Source of the DNA: Chrysaora quinquecirrha
Lineage: Eukaryota; Cnidaria; Scyphozoa; Semaeostomeae; Pelagiidae
Assembly (NCBI GenBank): GCA_014526335.1
Contig: JACTAT010000140.1
Span: forward strand, 1-64,000
Length of the DNA: 64,000 nucleotides
Reading direction: 5' to 3'
Shown: piece after piece, positions 48,470 through 60,600 of the stretch
Numbering within the stretch: the first letter of the stretch is position 1
Layout of the letters: each line of letters begins with the position of its first letter
The notes under the pieces: generated by a model
Databases searched by the model: none
What the model was told of the DNA's origin: nothing
What the model saw: only the letters and a program-made list of their open reading frames with translations
Made by a program: the position numbers and the translations under genes

Positions 48470-49600
48470 GCTAAAATGACAATTCTTTAATGTCTTGCGA
48501 TCCATATTTTTCACGTCGCACCTCTATACAAGGGGCAAGGTTTCGCTACGTAAACCTGTTGGGCTTGGCGGTTCCCATGCTCAATACATGAACATTGCAT
48601 TAGTCAATTGAATAAGGCTACGTATAACTAGTTGCTGTTGTTGCTGAAGACTGCCATACATTTAAGGAAATGTCTTTTTCAAAAACCTTTTTAGTAGATA
48701 TTGCTATCTCACTCTTTTCAATTCCCCTTCAAAGAAACACTGTTGGTTTAATGCTCAGCCATTTTGAAATGGCATAGCCTGTGTCGTGTTGGGAATATGT
48801 TTTGACACAAAATGATAACTAGATGTTGCGGCTAACATTTGGAGAGGGAGCTTTGGTCAAGTATGGTGCTAGACGCTAGGGAGGAACATGCACCTTGGTT
48901 TCTAAAGTCGCTTTACGAGATGAAATAAAAGCTGTTGTTGCTTGGGGTTGCCATTTCGTCGAGTTCCGTGTATACGCTTTTCACTGGTATCTTAAACCTT
49001 GGGCCCCTGACCTCAATGCGAATCGCACCTTTTAAAGTGATTGTTTACTTTTGCGTTTTCGAAAAGCTTTATTAGCATTTTGAATCAGCACAGACATACC
49101 TTGAAAATTTGCCATTTTGCCGCTCTCTAATTTACGACTCTGGCAGCTGCTTGTCTGTTTTTTTAGAGATTTTTACCTCAGAAATTTTGTTTTTTTTTTG
49201 CTCCGGGCGATGTGGTTTGTATTAATGCCAAATGCCAGATTCGGCAAGGCAAGCAAGTAGATTTAAGATAGGTTTCTTCGAAGTTTATGAGGAATATGTT
49301 TTTAAAATGAGTTTTTGGACACGTTCCTGCAATCATAATGGTTACGTCACACTAGACAATTTTTGTCCATATTTCTTAACGCGACTGCATCTTGTGTTGA
49401 AGGTCGTTGCATGCAACTCGTCACGGTGTAGCATTATTAGGCATATTACTAGAGTCGCAGTCATAGAAATTGAACTAAAGGACGCTCAAAGTACGAATCA
49501 TAAACAAACAAGGCACTTTTGGGGCTTGACTGCGACAGTTTTTTTCCCGCGTGGAATCGAGGCTGATCAGCTGACACATTACAGCAATAGCTATAGCGAT
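48470..49600. other. Right flank of the hAT element: no gene seen
   Basis: AT-rich sequence. One 123-codon open frame at 49232-49603 has no family motif that I recognise. Confidence 0.4.
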
Positions 49601-49732
49601 TAGATTAATTACCTGAGTCCCAGCTATCGCTCATGAGACCGAGGCTAGCACTAAAAGGAGATCGCTAAAACTGAGTTTGAGCGTCCAGCGCTTCAATTCA
49701 ATAGCGAAACTGCTACTCAGGTAATCAGTCTA
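49601..49732. repeat. Mutator-like MITE, family B, copy 2
   Basis: Inverted ends TAGATTAATTACCTGAGTC and CTACTCAGGTAATCAGTCTA. It is flanked by 9-base near-duplicates TATAGCGAT and TTTAGCGAC (7 of 9 match). Shares GAGCGTCCAGCGC and TCAATAGCGA segments with the 24685 copy. Confidence 0.75.
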
Positions 49733-50020
49733 TTTAGCGACTATAGTGTTGCATTTCCCAGGGCATTTTCAGTGCTGGACCAAATAACTTAAGAAATTTT
49801 TCAAAAAAGCTGAATTAGCAACAAATATTGGCAAAAGGAAAGAATATCGTAGTTTTTAATAACTCGAAGGGTTGGGAGGTACAGGAAATGCAAGACTATG
49901 CACATCAACGGCACTTTTGCATCTCGAAGGCTCATACATTCTATGATGTATTAACTTAAATTGTGCAATTCTTTTCATTTCTATGTAGAATAAATTTACT
50001 CTTCGACAGCACTGAGAGCC

Positions 50021-51241
50021 ACCCCGGATAACGTATGTGCAGTAGAGCGGTGGTTGTGCAGTACAGCGGTGGTTGTGCAGTACAGCGGAGGGATAACATC
50101 AGTACAGCGGAGGGATATCATCAGTACGACGGAGGGATACCATGAGTACAGCGGTGGATGTTCAGTACAGCGATGGGATACCATGAGTACAGCGGTGGAT
50201 GTTCAGTACAGCGGTGGGATAACATGAGTTGCGTGGAGGGATACCATCAGTACAACGGAGGGATACCATAAGTACAGCGGTGGGTGTTCAGTACAGCGGA
50301 GGGATACCATGAGTTGAGTGGAGGGATACCATGAGTACATCGGAGGGATACCATCAGTACAGCGGTGGTTGTTCAGTACAGTGGAGGGATGACTTGAGTA
50401 CAGCGGTGGATATTCAGTACAGCGGAGGGATACCATGAGTTGTGTGGAGGGATACCATCAGTACAGCGGAGGGATACCATCAGTACGGCGGTGGATGTTC
50501 AGTACAGCGGTGGGACCACATGAGTACAGCGGAGGGATATCATGAGTACAGCGGTGGATGTTCAGTACAGTGGTGGGATACCATGAGTACAGCGGTGGGC
50601 GTGCAACCTGTTTGAGAAATTGCAACGGTGTTGCACGAATATGGCAGTATCTGTGCGCAGAAACAGACGCGTTTCGCTCTTCCAATTCGATAGGTTTAGA
50701 AAACCAGTACATTACGGGACAGCATAAATTCACACAATTAAGCTCAAGCCTGCTGTGGGCTGCGATTATTGGAATAGACTGGCTGGCTACTAAGTGCCTG
50801 TATTTCTCCAACATTTGCTGCTTTACTACGGAGAGTTAGTTTCACAAAAAAATTGTACAGTTTTTTTGAGAAAGTGCTGAATTCATGACTAAATCAACAT
50901 TAATCGTTGTTTTGAATACTTGCAAATACAAGAAATCACAAAAAACAAATTGGCTTGCAAACTTGTTACGTACCTTGATAAAGAATCGCTAAAACTATAA
51001 CTAATTATGGATATTGAGTAGTAATAGAAAAGTATAATACCATTGATTCTGATTTCGTGAGATGAATTTTGCATGCGATATTTCCAGTGGCTAGTAAATA
51101 TTTGCAAGCGGAAAATCACAGGACAGTTTGCAAGCCAATTTGCTGTACTCATTTTTTTCTGTTGATGTTATCCGCTGTACAACGATTAACCACCGCTGTA
51201 CTGCACAACCACCGCTGTACTGCACATACGTTATCCGGGGT
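50021..51241. repeat. Minisatellite fold-back element, large copy
   Basis: Terminal inverted repeat ACCCCGGATAACGTATGTGC and its complement, extending about 50 bases into GCAGTACAGCGGTGGTTG units on both sides. The direct repeat GAGAGC lies at 50014-50019 and 51242-51247, a likely target duplication with a one-base offset. The left arm is expanded into a long minisatellite, the right arm has only about three units, and the middle (50620-51160) is unique sequence with a further short inverted pair (AATTGGCTTGCAAACT and complement). Confidence 0.8.
50041..50605 (+). repeat. About 21-bp minisatellite (AGTACAGCGG core)
   Basis: Some 25-30 units of the type GGGATACCATGAGTACAGCGG, alternating with GGTGGATGTTCAGTACAGCGG and variants in which ACAGC is replaced by TTGCGTGG-like words. 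Variant order suggests higher-order units. Minus-strand open frames rich in PPLYSWYPS are artefacts of this array. Confidence 0.92.
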
Positions 51242-51249
51242 GAGAGCAT

Positions 51250-53511
51250 TCTCCTTTACACAAAATTTATTAACAAACAAGTTTGAGAAACGCCAAACAT
51301 GTTTACTTGTATTGAGAATGCAGCTAACCATTCCGTCATTATAGGAAGGTTTCTTGTTAATTAAAAGCGAAGGTCGCTTGTTAAAAACATGATCCGACAT
51401 GATCACTGTTCATCAAGCATTCTTTTTGGTCTAACATGATTTTCCAATTATGTTCTAATTCAACTTGTGGGAAACTTAACTTCGTCTCTCAACGCTCCTA
51501 CCCATCACCCATCTCTGCATCAGCGCCTGTATCATCATTATATTTCTTGACTCAACTCGATAAACCTCAGCTTTATTATACTCCAGTAGGTTGCTTTGTC
51601 TCTTCTATGCCTGTACAGTTTTTACATTAGGCCATTTGTTACTCAAGTTAGAGCCAATAAAACGAGAAGTGTTACCCAGGGTTTATATCAAGATTCATTT
51701 GAAAGTCCAACTCTGAGCAACAACAACAACCACAGCAGCAACAACAGCCAGTTGCATTGAAGAATTGAGTTAATTGGCCTAAATTATTGAAGTGGCACAT
51801 GTCAAAGTTATCACAATAGTCAAAAGAAAAACCCTGACTTTTCTGGATACCAGCCACAGCACAGTATTTCTGACGCTTCAGTTTGACTGGTTTTTGGAGC
51901 TTGCCTTATTCGATAGATGCTCATAGAATGAGAAGGAATCATTCCCTGTACAGTAGAACTGAATTACGAATTTCCGTGGAATTCCCATTTGCACTTCACA
52001 TTCGAATAACCAACCAGGTTTATATCAACAATTGGATACATCGGAGTGTAGAGCGACCGTTCTAGCTATCCCCAACTGTATTTCTGCTTGTTCTTAGACA
52101 TCCCCTTTTCGGTGGTTATTTGGCATGTGAGTTACCTGCATATATAATTTTAAAGCGCAGTGATAACCACTTTGTGCAGTGATAAAATGGTTTTGTGCAG
52201 TGATAAACAGTAAATATGTCCAGTGATAAATATTTTTAATGCAAGATGTTTTAGTTTGAACTCCTATTTCCTTGAAGTATAATCTCTTTTATTGCTTCCA
52301 TCACTAGCTCTTTTGATTGACATTTTACCTAATCACTGCTTTTCATGTCTTTTCTATGTATCAAATTTTGTAGCACTAAACAGGCTTTGGTCAAATTCAT
52401 AGTCAAAGTAGAGGGCGTGGTCAGCGAAAAATTTCTACCAATCACCAAAGTGGATGACCACTAGAAAAACGCGTATATAAGGCAAAGCATTTTCATTACT
52501 TTCCTTTGTGCAATCGTAAGGCAGGGAGTGCCCAACCCCGTCCCCAGGGTGAAAACGTGTCTACGTGAAACTCCGTGACTCTGCTTTCCATATTCCACCT
52601 TGGTCTCGGCCTTGTCTATTCGCAATTTGATTGGCTGTTCAAACAAGATATATTTTAAGTGACGTCACAGTTTCTTCAAAATTTCACACCCAAATGACCG
52701 AAAACTAGGGGAAAAACATGTGAAAAAACCCAAAAAATGATGCTGCATATGATATTATATCTTGCCTGATGTTATCAATGAAATTCTTTGCATTTCCTTT
52801 CTAAGAACATCCGTTCTTCATCTTGTTTTGATGCCTAGGCCAGAATTGCCAGTATTTCTATTTTGCAAGTTTTTGTGGCCGGTGCCAGGGTCCAAATCGA
52901 TTTGACGGTTGAGATTCGTGGACATTCGATTTGGGGCCTGGGGACGAGGTTGGGGAGTGTCAAGGTATAGAGAGTGTGATTGGATTGTACTGAATTAACT
53001 AAAATATAGGATTCCTAAAGCGCGTTCTCGTGCTTCGTGGGCTGTAAAACCCTAGCGAGGCCAATTCAAGAAAGCGCGTATTGAGAGGGCGGTTTTACCT
53101 TAAAGGCGGGTGAAGTTTGCAGCTGGCTATTGGTTCTTCATTCTTGTACAGTATATTGCTATATTGCTAATTCGTTAAATAAAGCAAATTAGGCCCCTTA
53201 AAAACATTTGTCATACAAAAGTAGCTAACAGCTGTTTATGGATGTTACTAATAGCTGTTCTTTTATAAAGCAACAAATGCAATACTGAAAAACCCTTTTA
53301 TTTACAAATTGTTCTTTTTAAGGCTAAATATCTAATCGGGTTAATTAGCATCGTGTGTGCCTTTGAATTGGTGAATGATCAGTATGAAAGAATGCATTTA
53401 TAACTGTTCTTAACGATTCAATAATTTGGCTAATTAGAATCTCAATTTCGCAAATTAATTGGTTGGTTGTTCAGTAATTGTTTAGACAACACCTATACAT
53501 TTTTAGCATCT
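51250..53511. other. No gene recognised
   Basis: Includes four short GTGCAGTGATAA-type repeats at about 52157-52230 and the inverted repeat described at 52526-52960. CAACAACAACAACC-type runs occur near 51720. Confidence 0.4.
52526..52960. repeat. Fold-back pair with CCAACCTCGTCCCCAGG ends
   Basis: The left arm contains GCCCAACCCCGTCCCCAGGG and the right arm CCTGGGGACGAGGTTGGGG, an inverted pair about 390 bases apart. A further ATCGATTT/CGATTTGG pairing lies next to the right arm. Confidence 0.6.
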
Positions 53512-53636
53512 TCATTGGTCATCGTTTTTATCTTGATTATCATGATAATCGCCATGATCATCATCGACATCATTATAGTCATCATCGTCATCATCATCAC
53601 CATTAACATCATCATCATCATTATCATCTTTATCAA

Positions 53637-53674
<38 letters not shown>

Positions 53675-53816
53675 CTAACATAATCAGCATCATCATCATC
53701 AACATCATTACGTGCTGTCATCATCATCATCATCATTATCATCGTAATCATCATCACCATCAGCATCAGCATCATCATCAACATCATTATTGTCATTAGC
53801 ATCATCATCTCATCGC

Positions 53817-53851
<35 letters not shown>

Positions 53852-53864
53852 CCATCTCCACCTT
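53512..53864. repeat. (CAT)n microsatellite block 3
   Basis: CAT/ATC triplet array with interruptions, including pure CAT runs near 53635-53670 and 53815-53850. All open frames here are repeat artefacts. Confidence 0.95.
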
Positions 53865-54912
53865 CGTAAGATTTTCACAGTCACTATAATACTTTGCTAG
53901 AATACGTACGTGATGTGAATGCAAAAACAAACAGCATAGTTTATCATTTGAATTTATGGCGTTACATAGGCTCGCTACAAAAGCCATAAATCGCAACCAT
54001 TTTAGAGTTTATGTAAATATCTGATAAAAGAATTGTTATCGAAGCAAAACTATATTAGCTACACGTATAAAACACGTATAAATAGGATTAGAAAAGACCA
54101 GTTTCTTTATATTTGGTCACGTTTTTGACGAGAAGCATTTCAACCCTTGATAAGGCGTACAGATTCCCGTCGAAACAAAACGATTTTCTAGAGATTTCTA
54201 TGCAAAAAGGGTGAACGAGGTTGTAAGGGATGAATACCCTTTGGTTTTGACAAATCTATTCAGAAGCTCGGCAAATGCAAAAATGCACCGCTGAGAAGTT
54301 TGTCTGTGAATTTGGCGGCATTTGTACGGGACCAGCAAAGGCTCGTGTGCGTTATTGTTTTGCCCGTCAATTACGTATAGTCTGCACAAACTTATGTTTT
54401 TTTAGGCCTATTGCGCTCGCAGTCGTTTGCTTTTCGATGTTGTTTGTTATTCAACTATTCAAGTATACGGTTTACACAATTCGGCTCTAAATGAATGCTG
54501 CACTTGCAAGGTACTTCAAAATTTATCAATCATATGACGCTGTTATTCTAAGGTACATCCAGCGTCAATGTGAAGTCGGCATATAGAAACCGATTCGGCA
54601 TTAACTATTAGTCCAGCCTACCATTAATTGTTTTGGCTCCTGTTGAGAACAAAGTAAAAAACATCATTTTAGAGAATTGGAAAGACTGGAAACTTTGAAG
54701 TCGAGTTTGCGATTTGAATGACTCTAAATGCCGACATCTTAGTCGACCTGAATCTTCAATTCCAGTTCTTTAGGGACTTGTTATGCGGACGAGCATATCT
54801 TTCTCTAGAAATCATATTCTATGTGAATATCCTGTCGTTTCACAAGGAATCCCAAGAAAATGTCTAGAACTTTTTATTTTTAGAGAACCCTGTTGCACCA
54901 GTTACACCAATA
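53865..54912. other. No gene recognised
   Basis: AT-rich spacer between the microsatellite and a family A MITE. Short open frames only. Confidence 0.4.
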
Positions 54913-55315
54913 CACGCATTTTTTTTATAAGGAACCTACCTCAAGGCCTAGTTCTTAAAGTTCCTTATTTTGGGCCTCTTTTGAGGCAATTGTAGTTCCA
55001 AAAGTTCCTTAATAGTTCCTTAATTTTAACTGCACAAACAGTGGTCTTAACAATAAAAGAGAGACATTTGCATGTGAGCAAAGCTCGAGACTACTCTAAG
55101 AAACATTGGATACATGCTTAACGTACAATTTATGTGATTTTCGACTGCAAATGAATGAAACCGGCTTTCTAATTCTTGATTATTTGCAGTGATAAAAGTA
55201 TTCAACATTCAAAAGTTCCTTAATGATTTTCTCTTTAGTAGTATAAGTTCTTTAAAATTCCGGGCCTTCTACATGTTGGTTCCTTATAAAGTGGTTCCTT
55301 ATAAAAAAAAGCGTG
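54913..55315 (+). repeat. Tc1/mariner-type MITE, family A, copy 3
   Basis: CACGCATTTTTTTTATAAGG to AAAAAAAAGCGTG, flanked by TA on both sides (54911-54912, 55316-55317). It ends 55 bases before the target duplication of the next element. Confidence 0.9.
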
Positions 55316-55370
55316 TAAGCAAACGTAATCCGCTGGCTTTAAGTTTTCGCCCGTTACGCGGGCTTAGCCG

Positions 55371-55378
55371 TGATTAAC
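55371..55378 (+). repeat. Left target-site duplication TGATTAAC
   Basis: Identical to 57688-57695 and directly abutting the inverted repeats, so insertion produced an 8-base duplication. Confidence 0.95.
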
Positions 55379-55649
55379 TAGCCTGCGCGCAGCCTGAAAC
55401 GCTTCTTCAAGGAAGTGTACAGTCTGCGCATTAAAGTCAAAAAGCTTGTTCCAGCCTCCATTTCAGGTAGAATTTTAAAATTTGCCATTGTTAAACAATT
55501 GTTTAATAACCAATAAAATTCACCTCACAACTTTTCGTGAGGTAGCTCGATCATTGATTGGCTTCAAATACAAAGGCTTTGTTTTTGTTTTGCACGTTTC
55601 AGCGAGTTCACCGCGCGGATTTTATTTAGCAAATGTTAAAGATTCCAAG

Positions 55650-56875
55650 ATGGCGAATGTGCCCACTACAGCTACGAGGGATCTTGTTTGGAACGAAGAG
55701 AAGTTTATAGAAGGCTTAGCTTAGACTTCGTTAAAATGTTATATGGAGTTGCAAAATATACGAAGATCAACTGAAAGATCTGAAGTAGTTTTTCCAAGGA
55801 AGAACCTGTATTTCAGTGCACCGACTGGGTATGGATCTATGCAGATCAGTGTGAAGAGGTCTTGCTCTTGGAGACATCGAAGATGGAGATGGAGCATACA
55901 ACATCATCTTCACTTCCCCAGAATCAATGTTGGCCACTAGCAGATGGGGGAAATTTCTTTCCTCAGAGAAATTGGTCAACAACTGTGTTTGTGTTGCATT
56001 TGCAAGGCTCATTGTATTGAACAATGGTAAGGACTATTTTACTTCTCAGTAAATTGACAAAGATTTCAGTTTTGTTTTTTAAAAATCCTACTTCTGAAAC
56101 AGCTGTGTTAACAGTAAGTCTTTTTATTTGTTCAGGGGTCTTGGCTTATCACAGAAGCCTGCCTTCAGAAAATGGTATGGTCAGATTGATGAAATCAATC
56201 ATTTCTGGATTCATCAGTGAAGATTGCTGTAATTCACTGCAATGGCTTCAAGTGCAACAAAGGCATCTATATTTTCAGTGCTCAATTTGGCCCATGTATC
56301 AACACATGTCATCAAGAAGAGCCCATTCAAGAACAGTCTGTTGTTTCATTCCAAGTATGTTGGCAATGACACAAAGTTTGAAGCAATGTTTTCTGAGCTT
56401 TTACCTGAGTTAGCAACTAAGGAAAAGGAGACAGAATGAACAATAATTTTCTGTCAAACATGCAATCAGTGTGCCCTTATCTGGAAGACATTTCAGCTGA
56501 AGCTAGATAAAAAATTGTTTGCAGGTGGCCGTGAAGATCCCTGTTGTCACCTGGTGGAAATGTTTCATGCTGGTACGCCATCCTCTGTTAAAGAACATGT
56601 TCTCAAGGAAATAGGTAGTATTGATAGTTCCCTACATGTGTCGCTTGCCACAGTTGCATTTGGAATGGGAGTGGATTGCAAGCAAGTGTACAGGATCATA
56701 AATTTTGGTCCTTCAAAAAATGTTGAATCATACCTTCAAGAATGTGGCTGAGCAGGTCGTGATGGTAAAACTAGTTGCTGCTACCTCTTGTACAATGGGT
56801 TTCTTACAAGCCTTACAGAGGACCTCAGATCTGATCTAGAACCCAAATTCTTTAATTTCTCTGTTTTAATAAGTT
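55650..56875 (+). pseudogene. RecQ-like (superfamily 2) DNA helicase pseudogene with intron
   Basis: Family role: ATP-driven 3'-5' unwinding of DNA in repair. The ATG at 55650 sits in a CCAAGATGGCG context. Recognisable pieces in order: motif I remnant APTGYG with the catalytic Lys missing (about 55818); FTSPESML with LSSEKLVNNCVCVAF; the DExH region, where AHCIEQW survives only in a shifted frame (about 56005-56026); an intron 56027-56135 (GTAAGG...TTCAG) after which QW-G continues; FRKWYGQIDEI; SSATKASIFSVLNL (motif III area); YVGNDTKFEAMFSELLPEL; TIIFCQT; AFGMGVDCKQV (motif V); and QECG followed by a TGA (56749-56751) in place of the Arg of motif VI, then AGRDGK. Several frameshifts and stops make it non-functional. 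The retained intron shows capture from DNA, not a processed transcript. Confidence 0.88.
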
Positions 56876-57289
56876 GAAAGCATTCCTCATTGTCAATCTA
56901 TGTATGCAAAAAATGTCTATTTTCTTTATGACTATAATTCATTATTCAATATTATTTCCATTTGTAATTTTGTGATTGTTTTACTGAATTAATCTTACTT
57001 GGAAAATTTGCTAATGATAGGCAGTAAAAAGTATAAAATGGGATGAAAATCTCATCATATCAGTCTCACATCAAGACAATTCTATTGAATGAAAAATCAA
57101 AACATAATCAAAAGCAAAAATCAAAAGCTAATCATCATTCACCTAAGGGAAATTTTGAATACTATTGAGCACCAGGCAAAAAGGCAGACAGTAATAGGCA
57201 CCAACATCTTTAGGAATGAAGACAAGTAAATACTGAAGAACCCCTCGGTCCTGGCTGCTCGACGATGTTGAGTTGAACAAAGAGGAAGC

Positions 57290-57397
57290 ATGGATGAAGG
57301 ACACGGCACACGGCCTAAGAAAGAACGTCAGACTTCGAGGTGGATGCACAGCTTCCCTGAAATATTTCCATCAATGAGATCAAAATATGATTTTTCC
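57290..57397 (+). CDS. First-exon-like segment of an unidentified gene inside the TIR element
   Basis: The ATG opens 36 codons (MDEGHGTRPKKERQTSRWMH, then SFPEIFPSMRSKYDFS), followed by a consensus donor CC|GTAAGT. The pattern KKERQTSRW..SFPEIFP resembles the basic lead-in to the first zinc finger of some transposase and ZMYM-like proteins; that is inference. Only 216 bases remain before the right inverted repeat and no second exon is seen, so this is probably the truncated start of a gene lost by internal deletion. Confidence 0.4.
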
Positions 57398-57687
57398 GTA
57401 AGTGATAATTTTCAAATTAAACACAGCATATTTTCTCTCCAAAACTGCAAACTCAATGTGCAAGTCAAATCTTTTAAGATGGAAGACTGAGCGGCCGGAG
57501 TACAGCAAGTAAGAATCCGCCATTGTCAACATGTTTGAGCGACTGGGCGTTGTGAGAGATTCGCCCGCGCGTGGTTTGAAGTTGGGAAAGAGGCTGCAAT
57601 TTTGCTGACTCAGGGAACAAGCTTTTTGACTTTAATGCGCAGACTGTACACTTCCTTGAAGAAGCGTTTCAGGCTGCGCGCAGGCTA

Positions 57688-57695
57688 TGATTAAC
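57688..57695 (+). repeat. Right target-site duplication TGATTAAC
   Basis: Matches 55371-55378 exactly. Confidence 0.95.
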
Positions 57696-60600
57696 TGATC
57701 AGCCTTGAATCCCTTTAAGGACACCCTTTGTAAGAAACCTCGGGCTGAGATTTGGGTCATTTCTCTGCTATCTTAGAAGCAAGAAGCCAGTTGAGCAAAG
57801 CGAGGGGCCATTCACTTCTTGAAAATCTCGTACGCCTTTGCTGGAAGTCCTATTGTTTTCTTGGAAATTCCTTAAAAGTCCTTTTGTTTTAATGGAAATC
57901 TCGTACGCCTTCTTGCAGAGTGAAATGCCCCTCGGAGCAAAGACCCAATCAAAGTAGACCAGTGTTTTTCCCAGAAACGCATTTTAATCATGGTTTTAAC
58001 AGGATATGGGTGATAGAGAATGTGGGGGGGGGGGGGAATCAGTAAAAAAAATAAGAAACAGGCAGGATTATACGGGTACATTTTTCCTAAGAATTTGCTG
58101 TAGCTTCAAACGGTTTAAACACCTGCAATTGCTAATGTCACTTCGTGTAGTGGCTTTCCCATGATGCACCTTGATAAGTTGCGTCATCTATCAAGACTAA
58201 TATCTTCCTCTAAAAATCAGTCTAGCCCTTTCTATGGTACTAGCTTACCCCTCGAACTAAGTAGCAGTAGCAATTGCTTGCTTGCTGACCAAAACCTATA
58301 TTTGCCCTCGAACCCGCAGCAACGCATTTGTTATTTTCGATACGCAAATAAACTGCACTTTAAACAAAATGATATTCTCTATATTTATCCTTTGTTGAGC
58401 TATATAAAACATCTTTTGTTGTGGCTGACCTTCTATTTTCAACATTCCTTTGCACCGTTAATCCATAAAACTGCATTTCCGGTTAAGCACGTGGCGTAAG
58501 CCCTGTGAGATTGGGATTGGGAATGAGCAAATAAACGTTTCCGCTGTACCATGTGTTCGCTGTCGCATAATAAAACCTGATCTGGTTATTGTGATCAGTA
58601 ATCGCGAATTAAACATTGATATGAATAGTAATCAATATTGTTGATTTCATTAACAAAGCAATCATTAGCATTTTTCAAGAACTCAGCCCAACATTTTAAC
58701 TCGCAGAGTGATGTGAACCTTATTATTGAGCTTTCACTGTTCATGGAAAACGGATCCAAACGAGATTGTTTTATCCGTGAGAAAGAGGCTTAAGCATTTT
58801 GACCTCTCTTGTTTGATTGTGGGAATTTCGAAGGGGACGTATTGGATTGGAGAAGGCTTTATAAGAATGGGGCTGATTGAAAACTGGATCCCATTTTGCG
58901 TTCGACGATCTTATATCTCATAAAATTGTTGAACCCCTCCACAAAATATCGGCTTGTCCACCACTCTACCTTGCCATAATAAGTATCTTAGATTCAACTT
59001 GATCAGGTACTTAGGCACAGGTTGCTTGCACAGTCACTTTGCTATTTCAATCAATATTGATATGAGGAAAGAGGTAAAAATGTTGAAACGAAAACAAGAA
59101 TTACAGTGAGAGATTTCTGATCAGAAGACTTCAAACACATGAAATCAGCTGCTACAGTCCTTGCCTCGCAAATAACGCTGCCTCGCTTTAGAGACGCGTA
59201 GGCATACTCCCTCCCCCGGATCCAATGTTGGCGAAATTGATGTTGTCAGTGTTCATGACGTCGAGTCAGGGGGAGGGGATCTACAGTAAAACATACTTAT
59301 AACGTAGCATCCCCAATATTTTTGGCGACGATTGTAGTTGTGAAGATACTGGATGAGATATGAATTGCAAACTTGAATGGCTAATTTTGCCGTTTTTTAA
59401 GTGCTCGCTCATACAAGGCTACTTAAGAAGCTACTATAGTACTATAGTACTACTATACTCGCTACTTAAGGCGCCATATAAGGTCATAATGGGCAGAGGG
59501 ACTTTATAGAGAGGAGGTCTTATTTCTAATCTTTGCTTCAAAAAGGGTGTACCGTAATTGTTCAATTACGCACAGCCCCCTTCCTCCCCCAGAATAAGCG
59601 GGCCATTAATAAGAGATGTAATTAATAAATGCACTCACTCGATTAAGTACAGCCCGTATGGTAGTAATTTTGGTGAATGTATTAGAAAACATAGAAAACT
59701 GTTTTTCGAAGAACTGTTTTCAGTGGTTCACTTAACGTTGTTATTGATGTTATTGTTGTTGTTGTTACGGTTATTGTTGTTGCTTTTATTGATAACAATT
59801 TCTTTTTCTAATTTTTGGCTAATCTTATTGAGGCCTAGAATATTGGACGTAATTTATTGGAACAGCCTATTTGGTTTTGCTATATCTATCTATCCCCCTA
59901 GCCCCCTGTTAAAATGTTTTTTTTTCCAGTGTTAATTGTAGTCTTGCTTTTCTGTCAATTTTTTTGGTGAAAGGGGAGCACTGGAGTTATTAAAGTAGAA
60001 AATCGCTAAAATAGGCCATGTTCCTGTAGTGTAGCACATATCCCCCTGTTATGTCGGTAACTAGGGCCCAGTCCCCTAGCTCGCGGACTGGAAGAACGAG
60101 GAGCTAAGATGGCTGTTTGTCTTTTCATTTTGCAAACTTCCTACCTAGTTTAGGATACTATAGTTCCATAGAAGAGGGGCCTTCTTCCAAATATTATTTC
60201 CAAGATTGTAGATGCCGCATCCAAGCATCAAGGCATTGTAGCCCTGTTATTAAGGTCCCTTACGAAGAAAAAAGTAGGGTTTAGTCATCCATCCAAAGTT
60301 CCCCATCCAAATTTTTACCTTGCACGACCAAGCTGAAATTGAGTTGCCTTAGGGAAACCAAGCGGCTTGCCCGCTTTCCCTGCATGTTTTAGCGCGAAAG
60401 TTAAAGCATTGGCATATTTATTAGGAAAGAATAGGCCTTGCTTGAAATATGGAATAATTATAGAAATTAATGCTTTCGTTACAAGAATAGCACAAAATAT
60501 AGCTGCTGAAATCATTTTTTTTTTTAAACGGACTCTCAATTAAGCGCACCCTGTAAGATAGAATTTTTTATTTGCACCGTGCACTTAAACGGGACTTTAA

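Larger units (their letters stand above)
55379..57687 (+). mobile_element. TIR DNA transposon carrying a RecQ-like helicase relic
   Basis: A 2309-bp element with 74-bp terminal inverted repeats (55379-55452 and 57614-57687) that I find identical base for base, starting TAGCCTGCGCGCAGCCTGAA. It is flanked by the perfect 8-base duplication TGATTAAC. Inside lie a decayed helicase gene (55650-56875) and a first-exon-like segment (57290-57397), both on the plus strand. No transposase domain is visible, so it is presumably moved in trans. The 8-base duplication fits hAT-, P- or Zisupton-like transposases, but the termini do not let me choose. Perfect ends with a decayed interior mean the relic was already broken when this copy inserted. 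Confidence 0.93.

Noticed and set aside
44872..48477. 8-base target duplication for the hAT element
   Set aside because: The flanks tcgctgcc and gctaaaat do not match, and shifting the boundary by one or two bases does not help.
49996..50814. Minus-strand open frames rich in PPLYSWYPS-type repeats that look like a repetitive secreted peptide
   Set aside because: They are produced by the 21-bp minisatellite, whose unit is a multiple of three; there is no signal peptide or stable boundary.
57370..57530. Minus-strand ATG in a good context (MADSYLLYSGRS...) opposite the 57290 exon
   Set aside because: The frame ends after about 47 codons and the plus-strand alternative has a better donor site; both cannot be confirmed.
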